DNA of 64,000 nucleotides from Dyella_B acidisoli (GCF_049532895.1 NZ_CP064031.1:2046001-2110000), one strand, 5' to 3'; shown: positions 16,261 through 24,081, counted from the stretch's first letter. Notes: generated from the sequence alone by a model not told the origin. A program made the numbers and translations.

Positions 16261-16644
16261 ATGACTCACGTCTCCCCCGTTTACGCCGGCACGATCAACC
16301 AGATCACCAACAACGGAATCAGCCGCGCGGAAGCCACCGAAATCGTTCGAAATGCGCTGAATGAATTCCAGAACCAAGCTTCTGAACCGCTGATCTCCAT
16401 GCTTTGCAATGGCGGCGGCAATTCGGGTGGCTGGCTGGAAGCCCTGGCCAAGGCGCTTGGTGACAAGCTGAACCAGGCTGCCAACACGCTGAAGAACAAC
16501 GCGGGTTCCGTCAATGCGGACAACCCGGGTCAAACCACCCAGTTGAGCGCAGAGGCTGAAGAATTCAGCCAGATGATGGATGCGTTCAACAACGTCATCA
16601 AGACGCTTGGACAGTCGCTCGACACGATGGTCCAGAAGCAGTAA
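16261..16644 (+). CDS. Candidate T3SS needle/filament-type secreted subunit
   Basis: 127 residues from the ATG at 16261 (AGAGGG upstream). No signal peptide. Residues about 57-80 read G-G-W-L-E-A-L-A-K-A-L-G-D-K-L-N-Q-A-A, closely matching W-F-E-A-M-A-K-A-W-G-N-A-L-D-Q-Q-A in the protein encoded at 33385-33759, and both end in Gln-Lys-Gln or similar after an amphipathic helix. Such small, polar, helical proteins without Sec signals are typical of T3SS-exported filament, needle or harpin-like proteins. Gly/Asn-rich stretches (around 52-56) recall harpins. It is controlled by two box copies and followed by a terminator, so it is probably expressed alone and strongly. The exact class is unresolved. 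Confidence 0.6.
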   Translation: MTHVSPVYAGTINQITNNGISRAEATEIVRNALNEFQNQASEPLISMLCNGGGNSGGWLEALAKALGDKLNQAANTLKNNAGSVNADNPGQTTQLSAEAEEFSQMMDAFNNVIKTLGQSLDTMVQKQ

Positions 16645-16661
16645 TAGGCTTTCGAAACCAG

Positions 16662-16693
16662 AGCCGGGGTACCTCGTTGGTATCCCGGCTTTC
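16662..16693 (+). terminator. Rho-independent-type terminator
   Basis: AGCCGGGGTACC and GGTATCCCGGCT form a 12-base stem (one mismatch region) with a five-base loop, followed by TTTC. It closes the filament-type gene 18 bases after its stop. Confidence 0.75.
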
Positions 16694-16716
16694 ACGCGTC
16701 TGCAGGTTTCTACACC

Positions 16717-17400
16717 ATGTCCACACATCGTTTGCGCAATGTCTCTTTCTGGGCGGCCACCGCTTTTCTTATGTTGCAGCCCTTGCATGCGCAAGGTGGC
16801 GGTCTGAGTGCCGGCGATGTGGACGGTGTCTGTCTTGTGAAAGGATTTAGAACCGGCGTGGGTGGGATGCGTTTGCCCGTTTGGCGACCTTATCTTCTAT
16901 TGAAAGATGGCACGGCCTATAAGAGCCCGAAGCTGGCGCCCGATAGCCTCGACGTTGCGCAGTCGCGTCAGAGCGAAGCCAGTAGCTGGGGAACATGGAC
17001 AGGAACGGGGAATGATCGGACCATCAGCATGCCCGGCCAGACCTCGATGACCAGTGCTCAATGCATGCAGCCGGCAGATGCCGGAAAGTCGATACAAGGC
17101 AACTACAAGCATGTTGGCGGTGGCGGCAACACCGTTAGCGGTGGCCACGCCTCGTTCATGCGCAGCGATAACTATCGCTTTTATTCCGATGGCCGCTTCA
17201 TTAGCAGAAGCAGCAGCGGGCTGATAGCGGGGAGTGCCGCGGTCGCTTCTTCCGATGGTACGCGGACGGGGCACTACCGTATCCACGACTATTCGATTGA
17301 TCTGCGCTACGACGACGGCAGCGAGGCACATCTGTTTTTCTACGCCGATGGCGACCAGCTGTTGCACATCGGCGATGCAGACTATGTTCCGTCGAATTGA
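16717..17400 (+). CDS. Exported protein of unknown function
   Basis: 227 residues with a signal peptide ending near L-H-A-Q-G (residues 22-27). The mature part is rich in Gly, Ser and Tyr with repeated strand-like segments (F-M-R-S-D-N-Y-R-F-Y-S-D-G-R-F-I-S, then H-Y-R-I-H-D-Y-S-I-D-L-R-Y-D-D-G), suggesting a beta-sandwich or barrel-like fold outside the cytoplasm. I do not recognise a family. It follows the filament-type gene behind a terminator and has no T3SS box of its own, so its link to secretion is positional only. Confidence 0.65.
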   Translation: MSTHRLRNVSFWAATAFLMLQPLHAQGGGLSAGDVDGVCLVKGFRTGVGGMRLPVWRPYLLLKDGTAYKSPKLAPDSLDVAQSRQSEASSWGTWTGTGNDRTISMPGQTSMTSAQCMQPADAGKSIQGNYKHVGGGGNTVSGGHASFMRSDNYRFYSDGRFISRSSSGLIAGSAAVASSDGTRTGHYRIHDYSIDLRYDDGSEAHLFFYADGDQLLHIGDADYVPSN

Positions 17401-17415
17401 CCAAACGCCAGGCAC

Positions 17416-17489
17416 GTGGGTCGGGGTGTAAACCCCAACATTGTTATGTGGATCAAGATCGGGATGTTGGGGTTTTCACCCCCACCTGC
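17416..17489. repeat. REP-like palindrome, copy 5
   Basis: Arms GTGGGTCGGGGTGTAAACCC and GGGGTTTTCACCCCCACCTG around about 30 bases, directly after the exported protein gene. Same family as copies 1-4. Confidence 0.85.
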
Positions 17490-17500
17490 GCATTGTTAGT

Positions 17501-17520
17501 CCCTAGGGAAATTCCCAGCT
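17501..17520. promoter_or_regulatory. T3SS palindromic box upstream of the GNAT gene
   Basis: CCCTAGGG-AAAT-TCCCAGCT, one deviation from NNCTRGGG-N4-CCCYAGNN. It is about 150 bases upstream of the GNAT start and just after a REP-like element. Confidence 0.65.
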
Positions 17521-17667
17521 TGGCAAGCTGCTCGACGCAGTGCGTAATCGCTTCCATGGCAAAGATGGATGCCTCTTCACGCTGAAAGAGGCATGGCAAC
17601 AATCGGCGGGGGCGACTGTTTGCTGATCCATCTGCCGTCTTTTTACGCGGAAGAACAAGGGGCCATC

Positions 17668-18339
17668 ATGGCAACGGATCCAACCCAAAGCGCACCTTCA
17701 TTGGGCGGCGCTCATGCGTTTCCGTTATCAGCGGGCGGCGACGCTCGCCATGCTGCCAACGATCATGCGTCGATGCGCACAGATGCAGCAGGTCTCGCCT
17801 GTGCACAATCGCGAAGAATGCGGCTGCGAGGGATCGGTTATGAAGACATACCCCAACTCAGCCGTCTGTTCGCACAAACCAAGCAGCATCCGCTGCTGAT
17901 GGCGAGTCCTACGCGCTTTATCGATGTGGCGGCCATCGTTGCTTGTGCCAACAGGATCTATGTCCATACGCCTGGTCTTGGCGTCTGGCGCGCGGATGCA
18001 CTGGATGGCACGTTTATCGGCCTTTTTTCCCTGGTGCTGATCGAGGGGAGCACCGATGTGGAAATTCACGTACGGTTGACTCCTGAAGCATGGGGGCACT
18101 GGTACGCGATCGAGGGAACGCATCTGCTCTGCCGGCAGGCGTTCGACGCGCTCGGTCTGCCGCGCCTGTTTGGCTACTGCCATCCGGATTATCGGCGGAT
18201 AAGACAGATCATGACGCGTTTCGGTTTTAGCGACTTGGGATTGCGCGAGCACCGCGGTCAAGTCGCCCTTTGCTATGAACTGGACGCGTCAATGTGGCGT
18301 GAGCGTGGCCAGCTGGCTGAGACATTAAACTGGCTCTGA
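17668..18339 (+). CDS. GNAT-family N-acetyltransferase-like protein, T3SS-linked
   Basis: 223 residues if started at 17668 (AAGGGG upstream); an ATG at 17569 would add 33 residues. Residues about 1-48 are low-complexity, rich in Ala, Ser, Gly, His and Asp. The rest follows the GNAT fold of the RimJ/RimL type: beta strands around G-V-W-R-A-D-A-L-D-G-T-F-I-G-L-F-S-L, then W-G-H-W-Y-A-I-E-G-T-H-L-L-C-R-Q-A-F-D-A-L and a final F-G-F-S-D-L-G. The acetyl-CoA loop is not the canonical Q/R-x-x-G-x-G/A, so activity is uncertain. A T3SS box upstream and a disordered, serine-rich start would suit a secreted effector; a self-modifying enzyme is the alternative. Confidence 0.68.
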   Translation: MATDPTQSAPSLGGAHAFPLSAGGDARHAANDHASMRTDAAGLACAQSRRMRLRGIGYEDIPQLSRLFAQTKQHPLLMASPTRFIDVAAIVACANRIYVHTPGLGVWRADALDGTFIGLFSLVLIEGSTDVEIHVRLTPEAWGHWYAIEGTHLLCRQAFDALGLPRLFGYCHPDYRRIRQIMTRFGFSDLGLREHRGQVALCYELDASMWRERGQLAETLNWL

Positions 18340-18343
18340 AACA

Positions 18344-19021
18344 TCAGAGCTGGTGCACGATCCAGCCAGGTGGCACCGGTGCAACCGGTACCGTGCCGCG
18401 AATGGCGACCTGGACAACGTCTTCGGGGGTGCTGTTCGCCTGCTGCCAACGCTGGGCGAGCCGCCCAAGAATGTCGCGGGTATCCTTGGTGTAGGTACCC
18501 TCCAACTCGGTTCCCGCTTCCGTTTCGAGCTTACTGGCGTAGAAGCTGCGCAATTGCGGATTGAGTTCGAACAACTTCAGCAGTTTGCGCATCGCATCGG
18601 CGTACAGCGCTTTCTCAAGCATGGGCCGCTGAGTCTGTTGGCAGTACCACACGGTGAGATATTCGATCGGCCCGAGCAAACGGCGGCGATTCATGGAGCC
18701 TGCTACGTGAGCGGACACATCCTCGGCATCGCTGCGACAGGAACTGCCCCAGGCACTTAGCTGACCACGAGGCAGATCCATTCGTTGCGCGGCGGCGGCA
18801 AGCAGATCGGCTATGCACTGCTTGGCGGACGCATCCTCGCTCTCGGCAACAATCAATAGCACCTTCAAAAAGACAGGATACGCGTCGTCACCCAGTTGGC
18901 GCACCAAGCGCTTGGTCAGCGCCAGGCGCCGTTCCATGGATGATTCTTGTTGAAGGGTACCCACCAACCGCCGGGTCATTTCCAGCAACGGTTCGGCCAG
19001 CGTGTGAAGATCGGCAGACAT
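18344..19021 (-). CDS. T3SS-locus protein of unknown function
   Basis: 225 residues, almost wholly helical by composition, no signal peptide. The N-terminal half (L-A-E-P-L-L-E-M-T-R-R-L-V-G-T-L-Q-Q-E) could form a coiled coil or bundle. I recognise no family. It is the second gene of a short minus-strand unit divergent from sctU, behind a shared palindromic box, and ends four bases from the convergent GNAT gene. Helical accessory proteins at this position in T3SS loci are often chaperones, gatekeepers or secreted regulators, but nothing here decides between them. Confidence 0.62.
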   Translation of the reverse strand: MSADLHTLAEPLLEMTRRLVGTLQQESSMERRLALTKRLVRQLGDDAYPVFLKVLLIVAESEDASAKQCIADLLAAAAQRMDLPRGQLSAWGSSCRSDAEDVSAHVAGSMNRRRLLGPIEYLTVWYCQQTQRPMLEKALYADAMRKLLKLFELNPQLRSFYASKLETEAGTELEGTYTKDTRDILGRLAQRWQQANSTPEDVVQVAIRGTVPVAPVPPGWIVHQL

Positions 19022-19042
19022 GCACGCGGCCTATGCCGGGAA

Positions 19043-19294
19043 TCAGTCGAGCGGAGCCAGAATATGGTTGACCAGCTGATCGAGTTGCGAGGTGGGTGAA
19101 GCATCAAACACGGCATGCGTGCTCAGCGTGCGCTCGGCGGCGCTGGTGCGTCCCCACACATCAAGCTCCAGCAACTGATTGCCGGTGGCTGCCCTGAGTT
19201 CGGCCGAAACACTCTGGCCGACGGGCGCCTGGACCGCCGAGACATCCCCTACGGTGGGAGGCAACAAGTGCGATGTGAGATCGGTAAAGTTCAT
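19043..19294 (-). CDS. Small T3SS-locus protein, unknown
   Basis: 83 residues from ATG 19294 (MNFTDLTSHLLPP); another in-frame ATG lies at 19315 and neither has a strong ribosome binding site. The protein is polar and Ala/Ser/Thr-rich with a helical C-terminus (T-S-Q-L-D-Q-L-V-N-H-I-L-A-P-L-D). It is the first gene after the divergent box shared with sctU and is followed 21 bases later by the unknown 225-residue gene. It could be a small secreted or chaperone-like component, comparable in size to HrpD6/HrpE-class proteins, but I see no homology. Confidence 0.55.
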   Translation of the reverse strand: MNFTDLTSHLLPPTVGDVSAVQAPVGQSVSAELRAATGNQLLELDVWGRTSAAERTLSTHAVFDASPTSQLDQLVNHILAPLD

Positions 19295-19352
19295 GGCGCC
19301 CGACGTCGATTCCATGCGTATAGCAAGTGTAGGTCTGCTGCCGCGTTGCGCC

Positions 19353-19372
19353 ACCTGGGGGATTCCCTAGGT
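19353..19372. promoter_or_regulatory. T3SS palindromic box in sctU divergent promoter
   Basis: ACCTGGGG-GATT-CCCTAGGT, a near-perfect inverted repeat. It lies 74 bases upstream of sctU and 58 bases upstream of the divergent small gene, so it could serve both. It has the same architecture as the box before sctV (ACCTAGGG-TCTC-CCCCAGGT). Confidence 0.8.
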
Positions 19373-19446
19373 GGTGGCGGCGGGTAGATCAGAGCATCCT
19401 TAACTTGCGCAGGCCATGGCCGCGTAGTTTGTCCATCAGGTGATGC

Positions 19447-20520
19447 ATGGCGGAGCAAAACAAGGACAGTGGCGATCGCACTGAGAAGCCGACCGCCAAG
19501 CGGTTGCGCGACGCGCGCAGGGATGGCGACGTCCCTAAAAGCCGTGAGCTGACCAGTACGGTCGTGGTGCTGGCCTGGTTGCTGATGGTGATGATGGGCA
19601 TGCCCTTGATCCACACGCGATTGAACGAATTATTCGACACCGTCCTCCAAGGTTTGCATCAGCCATTCGACCGTGCTCTGCACAACGTCGGCTGGGCCGC
19701 ATGTATCGCGTTTCTATGGCTTACTGTGCCGCTTCTATTGGGGGCCATGGCCATTAGCGCGATGGTGGAATTTTTGCAGGTGGGGCCTGTATTCGCGCCC
19801 AAAAAATTCAAGCCTGACCTCAGTCGAATGAATCCGACCTCGGGTATTGCGAAGCTGTTTTCACAAGAGAATCTGATTGAAGTGATCAAGGCACTCGCAA
19901 AAAGCGCCTTGTTGATCGGCCTGTTCGTGTGGCTGTTGTTTGCCCTTATCGGCCAGTTTGTAAAATTGCCCTATGCACCGCCCGAGGGGATGGGCGATGC
20001 GTTGTGGATTGCCGTGAAGCGCTTCGCAACTGGCGTGATCTTTGTGTTCTTTTTCGTCTCGGCATTGGACGTGTTTTATCAGCGTTACGCCTTCACCAAA
20101 AAAATGAAGATGAGCCGGCGCGAGATCAAGCAGGAGCTGAAAGAAAACGAAGGCGATCCGATGATCAAGTCGCGCCGCCGTCAGTTGCACCAGGAATGGT
20201 CACAGCAAAACACGCTTGCCAGCGTGCGCAAAGCCAGTGTGGTGGTGACCAATCCTACTCATCTGGCGATCGCGATCCGTTACGAACAAGGTGAAGACGA
20301 TCTGCCGGTGATCGTCGCCAAAGGCGAAGACCATGAAGCAGCGCTGATTCGCCAGGCCGCGGAAGAGGCCGGTGTGCCGATGATGCGCAACGTGAGTCTG
20401 GCACGCAGCTTGTATGAGAACGTGGAGGTGGATGAGTATTTGCCTGGTGATTTCTTTGAGGCAGTGGCGGAGTTGTTGCGCTGGGCGGAGTCGATTCGAG
20501 CTTCGCGCGACGGTAAGTAG
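19447..20520 (+). CDS. sctU: T3SS export apparatus switch protein SctU (HrcU/YscU)
   Basis: 357 residues, standard for the family. Four membrane segments lie in residues 35-210. The cytoplasmic autoprotease domain follows, with the self-cleavage motif N-P-T-H at 269-272 in the context V-V-V-T-N-P-T-H-L-A-I-A-I-R-Y. Cleavage between Asn and Pro switches substrate specificity during needle assembly. The N-terminal K-T/S-E-x-P-T-x-x-R-L-R-D-A-R motif is present. It is plus-strand, alone in its unit, with a palindromic box 74 bases upstream. Its TAG stop is part of a half REP-like element, and an IS30-type element follows 100 bases later. Confidence 0.96.
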   Translation: MAEQNKDSGDRTEKPTAKRLRDARRDGDVPKSRELTSTVVVLAWLLMVMMGMPLIHTRLNELFDTVLQGLHQPFDRALHNVGWAACIAFLWLTVPLLLGAMAISAMVEFLQVGPVFAPKKFKPDLSRMNPTSGIAKLFSQENLIEVIKALAKSALLIGLFVWLLFALIGQFVKLPYAPPEGMGDALWIAVKRFATGVIFVFFFVSALDVFYQRYAFTKKMKMSRREIKQELKENEGDPMIKSRRRQLHQEWSQQNTLASVRKASVVVTNPTHLAIAIRYEQGEDDLPVIVAKGEDHEAALIRQAAEEAGVPMMRNVSLARSLYENVEVDEYLPGDFFEAVAELLRWAESIRASRDGK

Positions 20521-20545
20521 GTTGGGGTGCAAACCCCAACATTGC
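20518..20545. repeat. REP-like half element overlapping the sctU stop
   Basis: TAGGTTGGGGTGCAAACCCC then AACATTGCG: one arm of the palindrome only. Its first three bases are the TAG stop codon of sctU. The second arm is absent, perhaps lost when the neighbouring element inserted. Confidence 0.8.
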
Positions 20546-20838
20546 GAAGCATTTGCCTGATGCTGCTCCCCTCTCTCTCTCTGATCGTATCCTCACTCCC
20601 AACCCCTTTCACGACTTCTTGATTAGCGTCTCGCCTCAGCTGGGCATGTCGTGGTGTTGGGGATTGCCTGCGGCGCTTTCGGAGCTTTCGGCCCCTAAAG
20701 GGCCCGAGTCACTTTTCTTTGCGGGCCCAAAGAAAAGTAACCCAAAGAAATGGCCTAAAAGGCTCACAGCATGGGGAGGCTAAAAGCCTGAACGTGTATG
20801 GCTAGATAGGTGGTTGGTTGCCCAAGGTTCGACGCTCC

Positions 20839-20961
20839 CGCTATACCGCGAGGCGTCGAAGCGCTGAGGACTTAAAGCAGATCGGGCAGATCTCAGCCGA
20901 GCTCAACCTGTCGGAGGGCGGGCTTTAAGCCCTCAATGCTTCGACGCCTCGCGGTATAGCG
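20839..20961. repeat. Large imperfect stem-loop inside the IS element
   Basis: Two roughly 40-base arms (20839-20878 and 20922-20961), identical over the first 24 bases (CGCTATACCGCGAGGCGTCG and four more) with about four mismatches beyond, enclosing about 43 bases. It lies in the leader before the transposase gene. It could be a regulatory structure limiting transposase expression or a remnant of a nested repeat. Confidence 0.75.
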
Positions 20962-21109
20962 GCACTGTGGAAGCTTGGCTCGCCAACGATCAAAGCAGGG
21001 CGTCATCGTTCAAGCTTGTAACTTATGCAATGCCATGAGCTCTTCAGGCCATTTCTTTGGGTTGGCGGTCTCTAAACTCAAGTGCAACACCCTCTCCCAA
21101 AGGAACGTC

Positions 21110-22174
21110 ATGGGTAAGCACTACAGCCACCTGAGCGCGGAAGAGCGTGGCGCGATCATGGTTGGCAAAGCAGGTGGCCAGAGCGCTCGGCAATTGGCGC
21201 TCCTGCTTGGGCGCTCCCCCAGTACGATCAGCCGTGAACTAGCCCGCGACGGTCATCTTGAACCGTCTGCCCTGCCGCGCATGGGGCGCCCACGGTTGGC
21301 TTACGAGGCACAGCGTGCCGGTCAGCGTGCGCGTCGGTTAAGTCGCAAACCGCGGCGGGCGCGCAAACTTCCTCCGAGCTCGCGACTGTGGGTGAAAGTC
21401 AGACGCTTGTTGGCCAAGGGCTGGTCACCGCAGCAGGTCAGCCGCACACTGCGTCGGCGGTATCCCGATCAACCGGCCAGACACGTGTCTCACGAAACGA
21501 TTTACACCGCCATTTATGCCGCACCGCGCGGTGCGTTACGACGCGAACTGGTGGCCTTGCTGCGCCAACATAAGTGTGCCCGTCGCCCACGGAGTCAAGG
21601 CACCGATCGACGCGGCCACATGCCCGATTTGCCGAGCATCCACGATCGGCCGCCGGACGCCAACGAACGCCTGCTGCCAGGGCATTGGGAGGGTGACTTC
21701 ATCAAGGGAGCGCGCAATCAATCATCCGTGGGCGTGTTGGTGGATCGACGCACCTTATTCCTGAAGTTGGTGAAAATGGACGGCTGCTCGGCACCGCAGG
21801 CGCTGGAGGGGTTTAGTCGTGCTTTCCAGTTGTTACCGGCGTCATTGCGCCAGACCCTGACCTATGACCAAGGCAAGGAGATGGCGCTGTACAAGACATT
21901 GTCCGAGCGCACGGGACTGTCGATCTACTTTGCGGACCCGCACAGTCCCTGGCAGCGGGGGATCTGCGAAAACACCAATGGCTTGTTGCGGCAATACCTT
22001 CCCAAAGGCACGGACCTATCGGTGCACAGCCAACGCCAACTGGATGCGATTGCGCGCAAGCTCAATACGCGACCGCGCGCTACCTTGGACTACCACTGTC
22101 CGGCTGAGATGTTTATGCGGGCGCTCGGTCGCGATGATCTGGCGCAGAAGATTGATGATGCACTTCTAGATTGA
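21110..22174 (+). CDS. IS30 family transposase
   Basis: 354 residues from ATG 21110 (AAGGA upstream). N-terminal helix-turn-helix typical of IS30: Y-S-H-L-S-A-E-E-R-G-A-I-M then R-S-P-S-T-I-S-R-E-L. The DDE catalytic core is intact: G-H-W-E-G-D-F-I-K-G (first Asp), T-Y-D-Q-G-K-E-M (second Asp) and S-P-W-Q-R-G-I-C-E-N-T-N-G-L-L-R-Q-Y-L-P-K-G (Glu). No frameshift is seen, so it may be active. The stop lies only seven bases from the right inverted repeat. Confidence 0.93.
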   Translation: MGKHYSHLSAEERGAIMVGKAGGQSARQLALLLGRSPSTISRELARDGHLEPSALPRMGRPRLAYEAQRAGQRARRLSRKPRRARKLPPSSRLWVKVRRLLAKGWSPQQVSRTLRRRYPDQPARHVSHETIYTAIYAAPRGALRRELVALLRQHKCARRPRSQGTDRRGHMPDLPSIHDRPPDANERLLPGHWEGDFIKGARNQSSVGVLVDRRTLFLKLVKMDGCSAPQALEGFSRAFQLLPASLRQTLTYDQGKEMALYKTLSERTGLSIYFADPHSPWQRGICENTNGLLRQYLPKGTDLSVHSQRQLDAIARKLNTRPRATLDYHCPAEMFMRALGRDDLAQKIDDALLD

Positions 22175-22316
22175 CTCCGCCGTTACTTTTCTTTGGGCCC
22201 GCAAAGAAAAGTGACTCGGGCCCTTTAGGGACCGAAAGCTCCGAAAGCGCCGCAGGCAATGTCACAACAAACGACATGCCCAGCTGAGGCGAGACGCTAA
22301 TCAGGTACTTTCATAG

Positions 22317-23108
22317 CTATAAAATCTGCTTCAGCATCACCAACAAACTGCGATTCTCATACAACTTCCGCATGACCACCTCGATCATCGCGCCAAGCGC
22401 CAACAACAACACCCAGCTCGACAGCCACGACTTGATCGGCATCGCCAACGAAAACACATTCAGTTGTTGCGCGTAACGATTAACCAAGCCCAAGGCGATA
22501 TCGACCAGCGACATCACCACCAGCGCAGGGGCCGAAAACACCAATACGGCGGTCATCAGATAGTTGAATTGCCCGACGAAGAATTCCATCCCGCCAGGGC
22601 GCAATGGCGGCAGCAGACTTGCCACAGGCCAGATCGTATAGCTCGACATCAACAGGTCGAGAAACACCATGAACGCGCCACTGACCATGAACAGCCAGGT
22701 GGCCAACTGCATCAGGAATGCACCGGTAATGGTGGTCTGCTGGCCGGCAATCGGATCCATCTCCATCGACATCGATGAGCCGACCTTGGTGTCGATCACG
22801 CTGCCGGCCGCGCCCAAAGCCCAGAACACCGTGCCGAAACAAAAGCCGATCAGCAGACCGATGAATACCTCTTTGCCCAGCACCAGCACCCAGGTGGCGC
22901 CCGTCATGATTGAGGTGCTCGGGCTGGCTGCAGCTGCCAGCGGATAAACCAGGATCGCAAGGCTCACATAGAAGCTGTTGCGCACCAAGGCCGGCACCGT
23001 ATCCGATGTCATCAGCGGCAGCACCAGAAAGGCCGCGACGATGCGCGGCAAGGTCAGCGCGATCCCATTGAGCTGATTGCCGAGATAGTCAATCGAAAAG
23101 GGAGCCAT
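22317..23108 (-). CDS. sctT: T3SS export apparatus protein SctT (HrcT/YscT)
   Basis: 263 residues from the ATG at 23108, 11 bases after the sctS stop; the upstream extension is out of place and Arg/Gly/Cys-rich. Six or more hydrophobic segments follow the FliR/YscT pattern, with A-x-x-L-V-L-P at about 33, the conserved K-E-V-F-I-G-L-L-I-G-F loop and G-x-x-I-D. It forms the export gate with SctR and SctS. It is the last gene of the minus-strand run kinase-regulator-sctQ-sctR-sctS-sctT. The TAG stop is 14 bases from the right end of the IS element. Confidence 0.93.
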   Translation of the reverse strand: MAPFSIDYLGNQLNGIALTLPRIVAAFLVLPLMTSDTVPALVRNSFYVSLAILVYPLAAAASPSTSIMTGATWVLVLGKEVFIGLLIGFCFGTVFWALGAAGSVIDTKVGSSMSMEMDPIAGQQTTITGAFLMQLATWLFMVSGAFMVFLDLLMSSYTIWPVASLLPPLRPGGMEFFVGQFNYLMTAVLVFSAPALVVMSLVDIALGLVNRYAQQLNVFSLAMPIKSWLSSWVLLLALGAMIEVVMRKLYENRSLLVMLKQIL

Positions 23109-23119
23109 CCGTGGTGCCG

Positions 23120-23386
23120 TCAGCGCAGCATGCCGGGAAAATCGGTGAACAGGCGATCGGCAAATTTGAACAGCGTGCCGCCAAGCATCGCTGCCGTCCC
23201 CAGCAGGGCGAGCACCACCACCATGAACTTCACTGCATAGGGAAACGTTTGCTCCTGTATCTGGGTGGCCGCCTGCAGAAAGGCGACGATGAGACCCGCA
23301 ATGGCCGCGGCAAAAATAGGCGGTGCAGACAACGCCAGCACCAGCCATAGTGCCTCGCGTGCAAGCTGAATTTCTTGATCGTACAT
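23120..23386 (-). CDS. sctS: T3SS export apparatus protein SctS (HrcS/YscS)
   Basis: 88 residues with two membrane hairpin segments, the typical size and layout of FliQ/SctS. Conserved features are W-L-V-L-A-L-S-A-P-P in the first helix, G-L-I-V-A-F-L-Q-A-A-T-Q-I-Q-E-Q-T-F between, and K-F in the second part. Four copies assemble with SctR5 and SctT1 into the export gate. It is encoded between sctR and sctT in the usual order. Confidence 0.95.
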   Translation of the reverse strand: MYDQEIQLAREALWLVLALSAPPIFAAAIAGLIVAFLQAATQIQEQTFPYAVKFMVVVLALLGTAAMLGGTLFKFADRLFTDFPGMLR

Positions 23387-23415
23387 GCGCCGCCTCTTAA
23401 AGCCTGTTTAAGGTC

Positions 23416-24081
23416 TTACTGATAGGTGAGCACAAGACCATGGATCAACTTCGCCCAGCCGCTGAGCAAGATGAATAGCAACAGCTTGAAGGGCAGTGAA
23501 ACCATGGTGGGCGACAGCATCATCATGCCCATCGCCAACAAGATGTTGGACACCACCAGATCGATCACCAGGAATGGCAGAAACAGCAAAAAGCCGATCT
23601 GGAATGCTTCGGTCAACTCACTGACGGTGAACGCGGGCATGATCACCAGATAGTCGTTGGAAGTCAGGTCGCTCTGCCGATCCGGTGGAAGCAACCGCTT
23701 CGCGCTTTGCAGAAAAAAATCGCGTTCGACCTGGTGACTATGCTTGATCAGGAACTGGCGAAGCGGTTCCTTGCCTACTTGCACCATCATGCCCAGCTTG
23801 TCCAGGTTCATCGGCCCAGGCGCTTGTGTGCTTATCTGCGACTGCACGCTGCGATAGGTGTCTGTGATGACTGGGTTCATCACGTAGACCGAGAGAATGA
23901 TGGCCAAACCGTTGAGCACGACATTAGGCGGCACCTGTTGCAGCCCCAGCGCGTTGCGCAACAGGCTCAGCACCACCACGATCTTGGTGAACGAAGTGAC
24001 CATCACGGCCACGAACGGCGCCAACGCCAGTGCGACAACGACAGTAATGATGAGTGCGGGCGAAAAACTACTGAAATCCAC
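23416..24081 (-). CDS. sctR: T3SS export apparatus protein SctR (HrcR/YscR)
   Basis: 221-222 residues if translation starts at GTG 24081, giving a normal family length and an N-terminus reading D-F-S-S-F-S-P-A-L-I-I-T. The longer open frame to 24189 adds 36 atypical residues. Family hallmarks are present: T-S-F-T-K-I-V-V-V-L-S-L-L-R-N-A-L-G, Q-x-P-P-N and the C-terminal M-M-M-L-S-P-T-M-V-S-L-P-F-K-L. Its start overlaps the end of sctQ by 14 bases, so the two are coupled. Core of the export gate with SctS and SctT. Confidence 0.93.
   Translation of the reverse strand: MDFSSFSPALIITVVVALALAPFVAVMVTSFTKIVVVLSLLRNALGLQQVPPNVVLNGLAIILSVYVMNPVITDTYRSVQSQISTQAPGPMNLDKLGMMVQVGKEPLRQFLIKHSHQVERDFFLQSAKRLLPPDRQSDLTSNDYLVIMPAFTVSELTEAFQIGFLLFLPFLVIDLVVSNILLAMGMMMLSPTMVSLPFKLLLFILLSGWAKLIHGLVLTYQ

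Larger units (their letters stand above)
20620..22303. mobile_element. IS30-family element with 122-bp inverted repeats
   Basis: A 1,684-base unit bounded by near-identical inverted repeats at 20620-20741 and 22182-22303. Both begin TGATTAGCGTCTCGCCTCAG reading inward and differ at only about ten positions, mostly in one short patch. It contains one IS30-type transposase gene. Typical IS30 elements have 20-30 base terminal repeats, so these arms are unusually long; they may be copies of a dispersed repeat carried by the element. Each arm holds its own palindrome, ACTTTTCTTTG...CAAAGAAAAGT. No clear target duplication is visible. It sits between the convergent sctU and sctT and interrupts neither. 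Confidence 0.8.

Noticed and set aside
17668..18339. The GNAT gene as the MvdB-type acetyltransferase of the graspetide cluster
   Set aside because: It is about 2.2 kb away, on the other strand, with a T3SS box upstream and T3SS-linked genes between.
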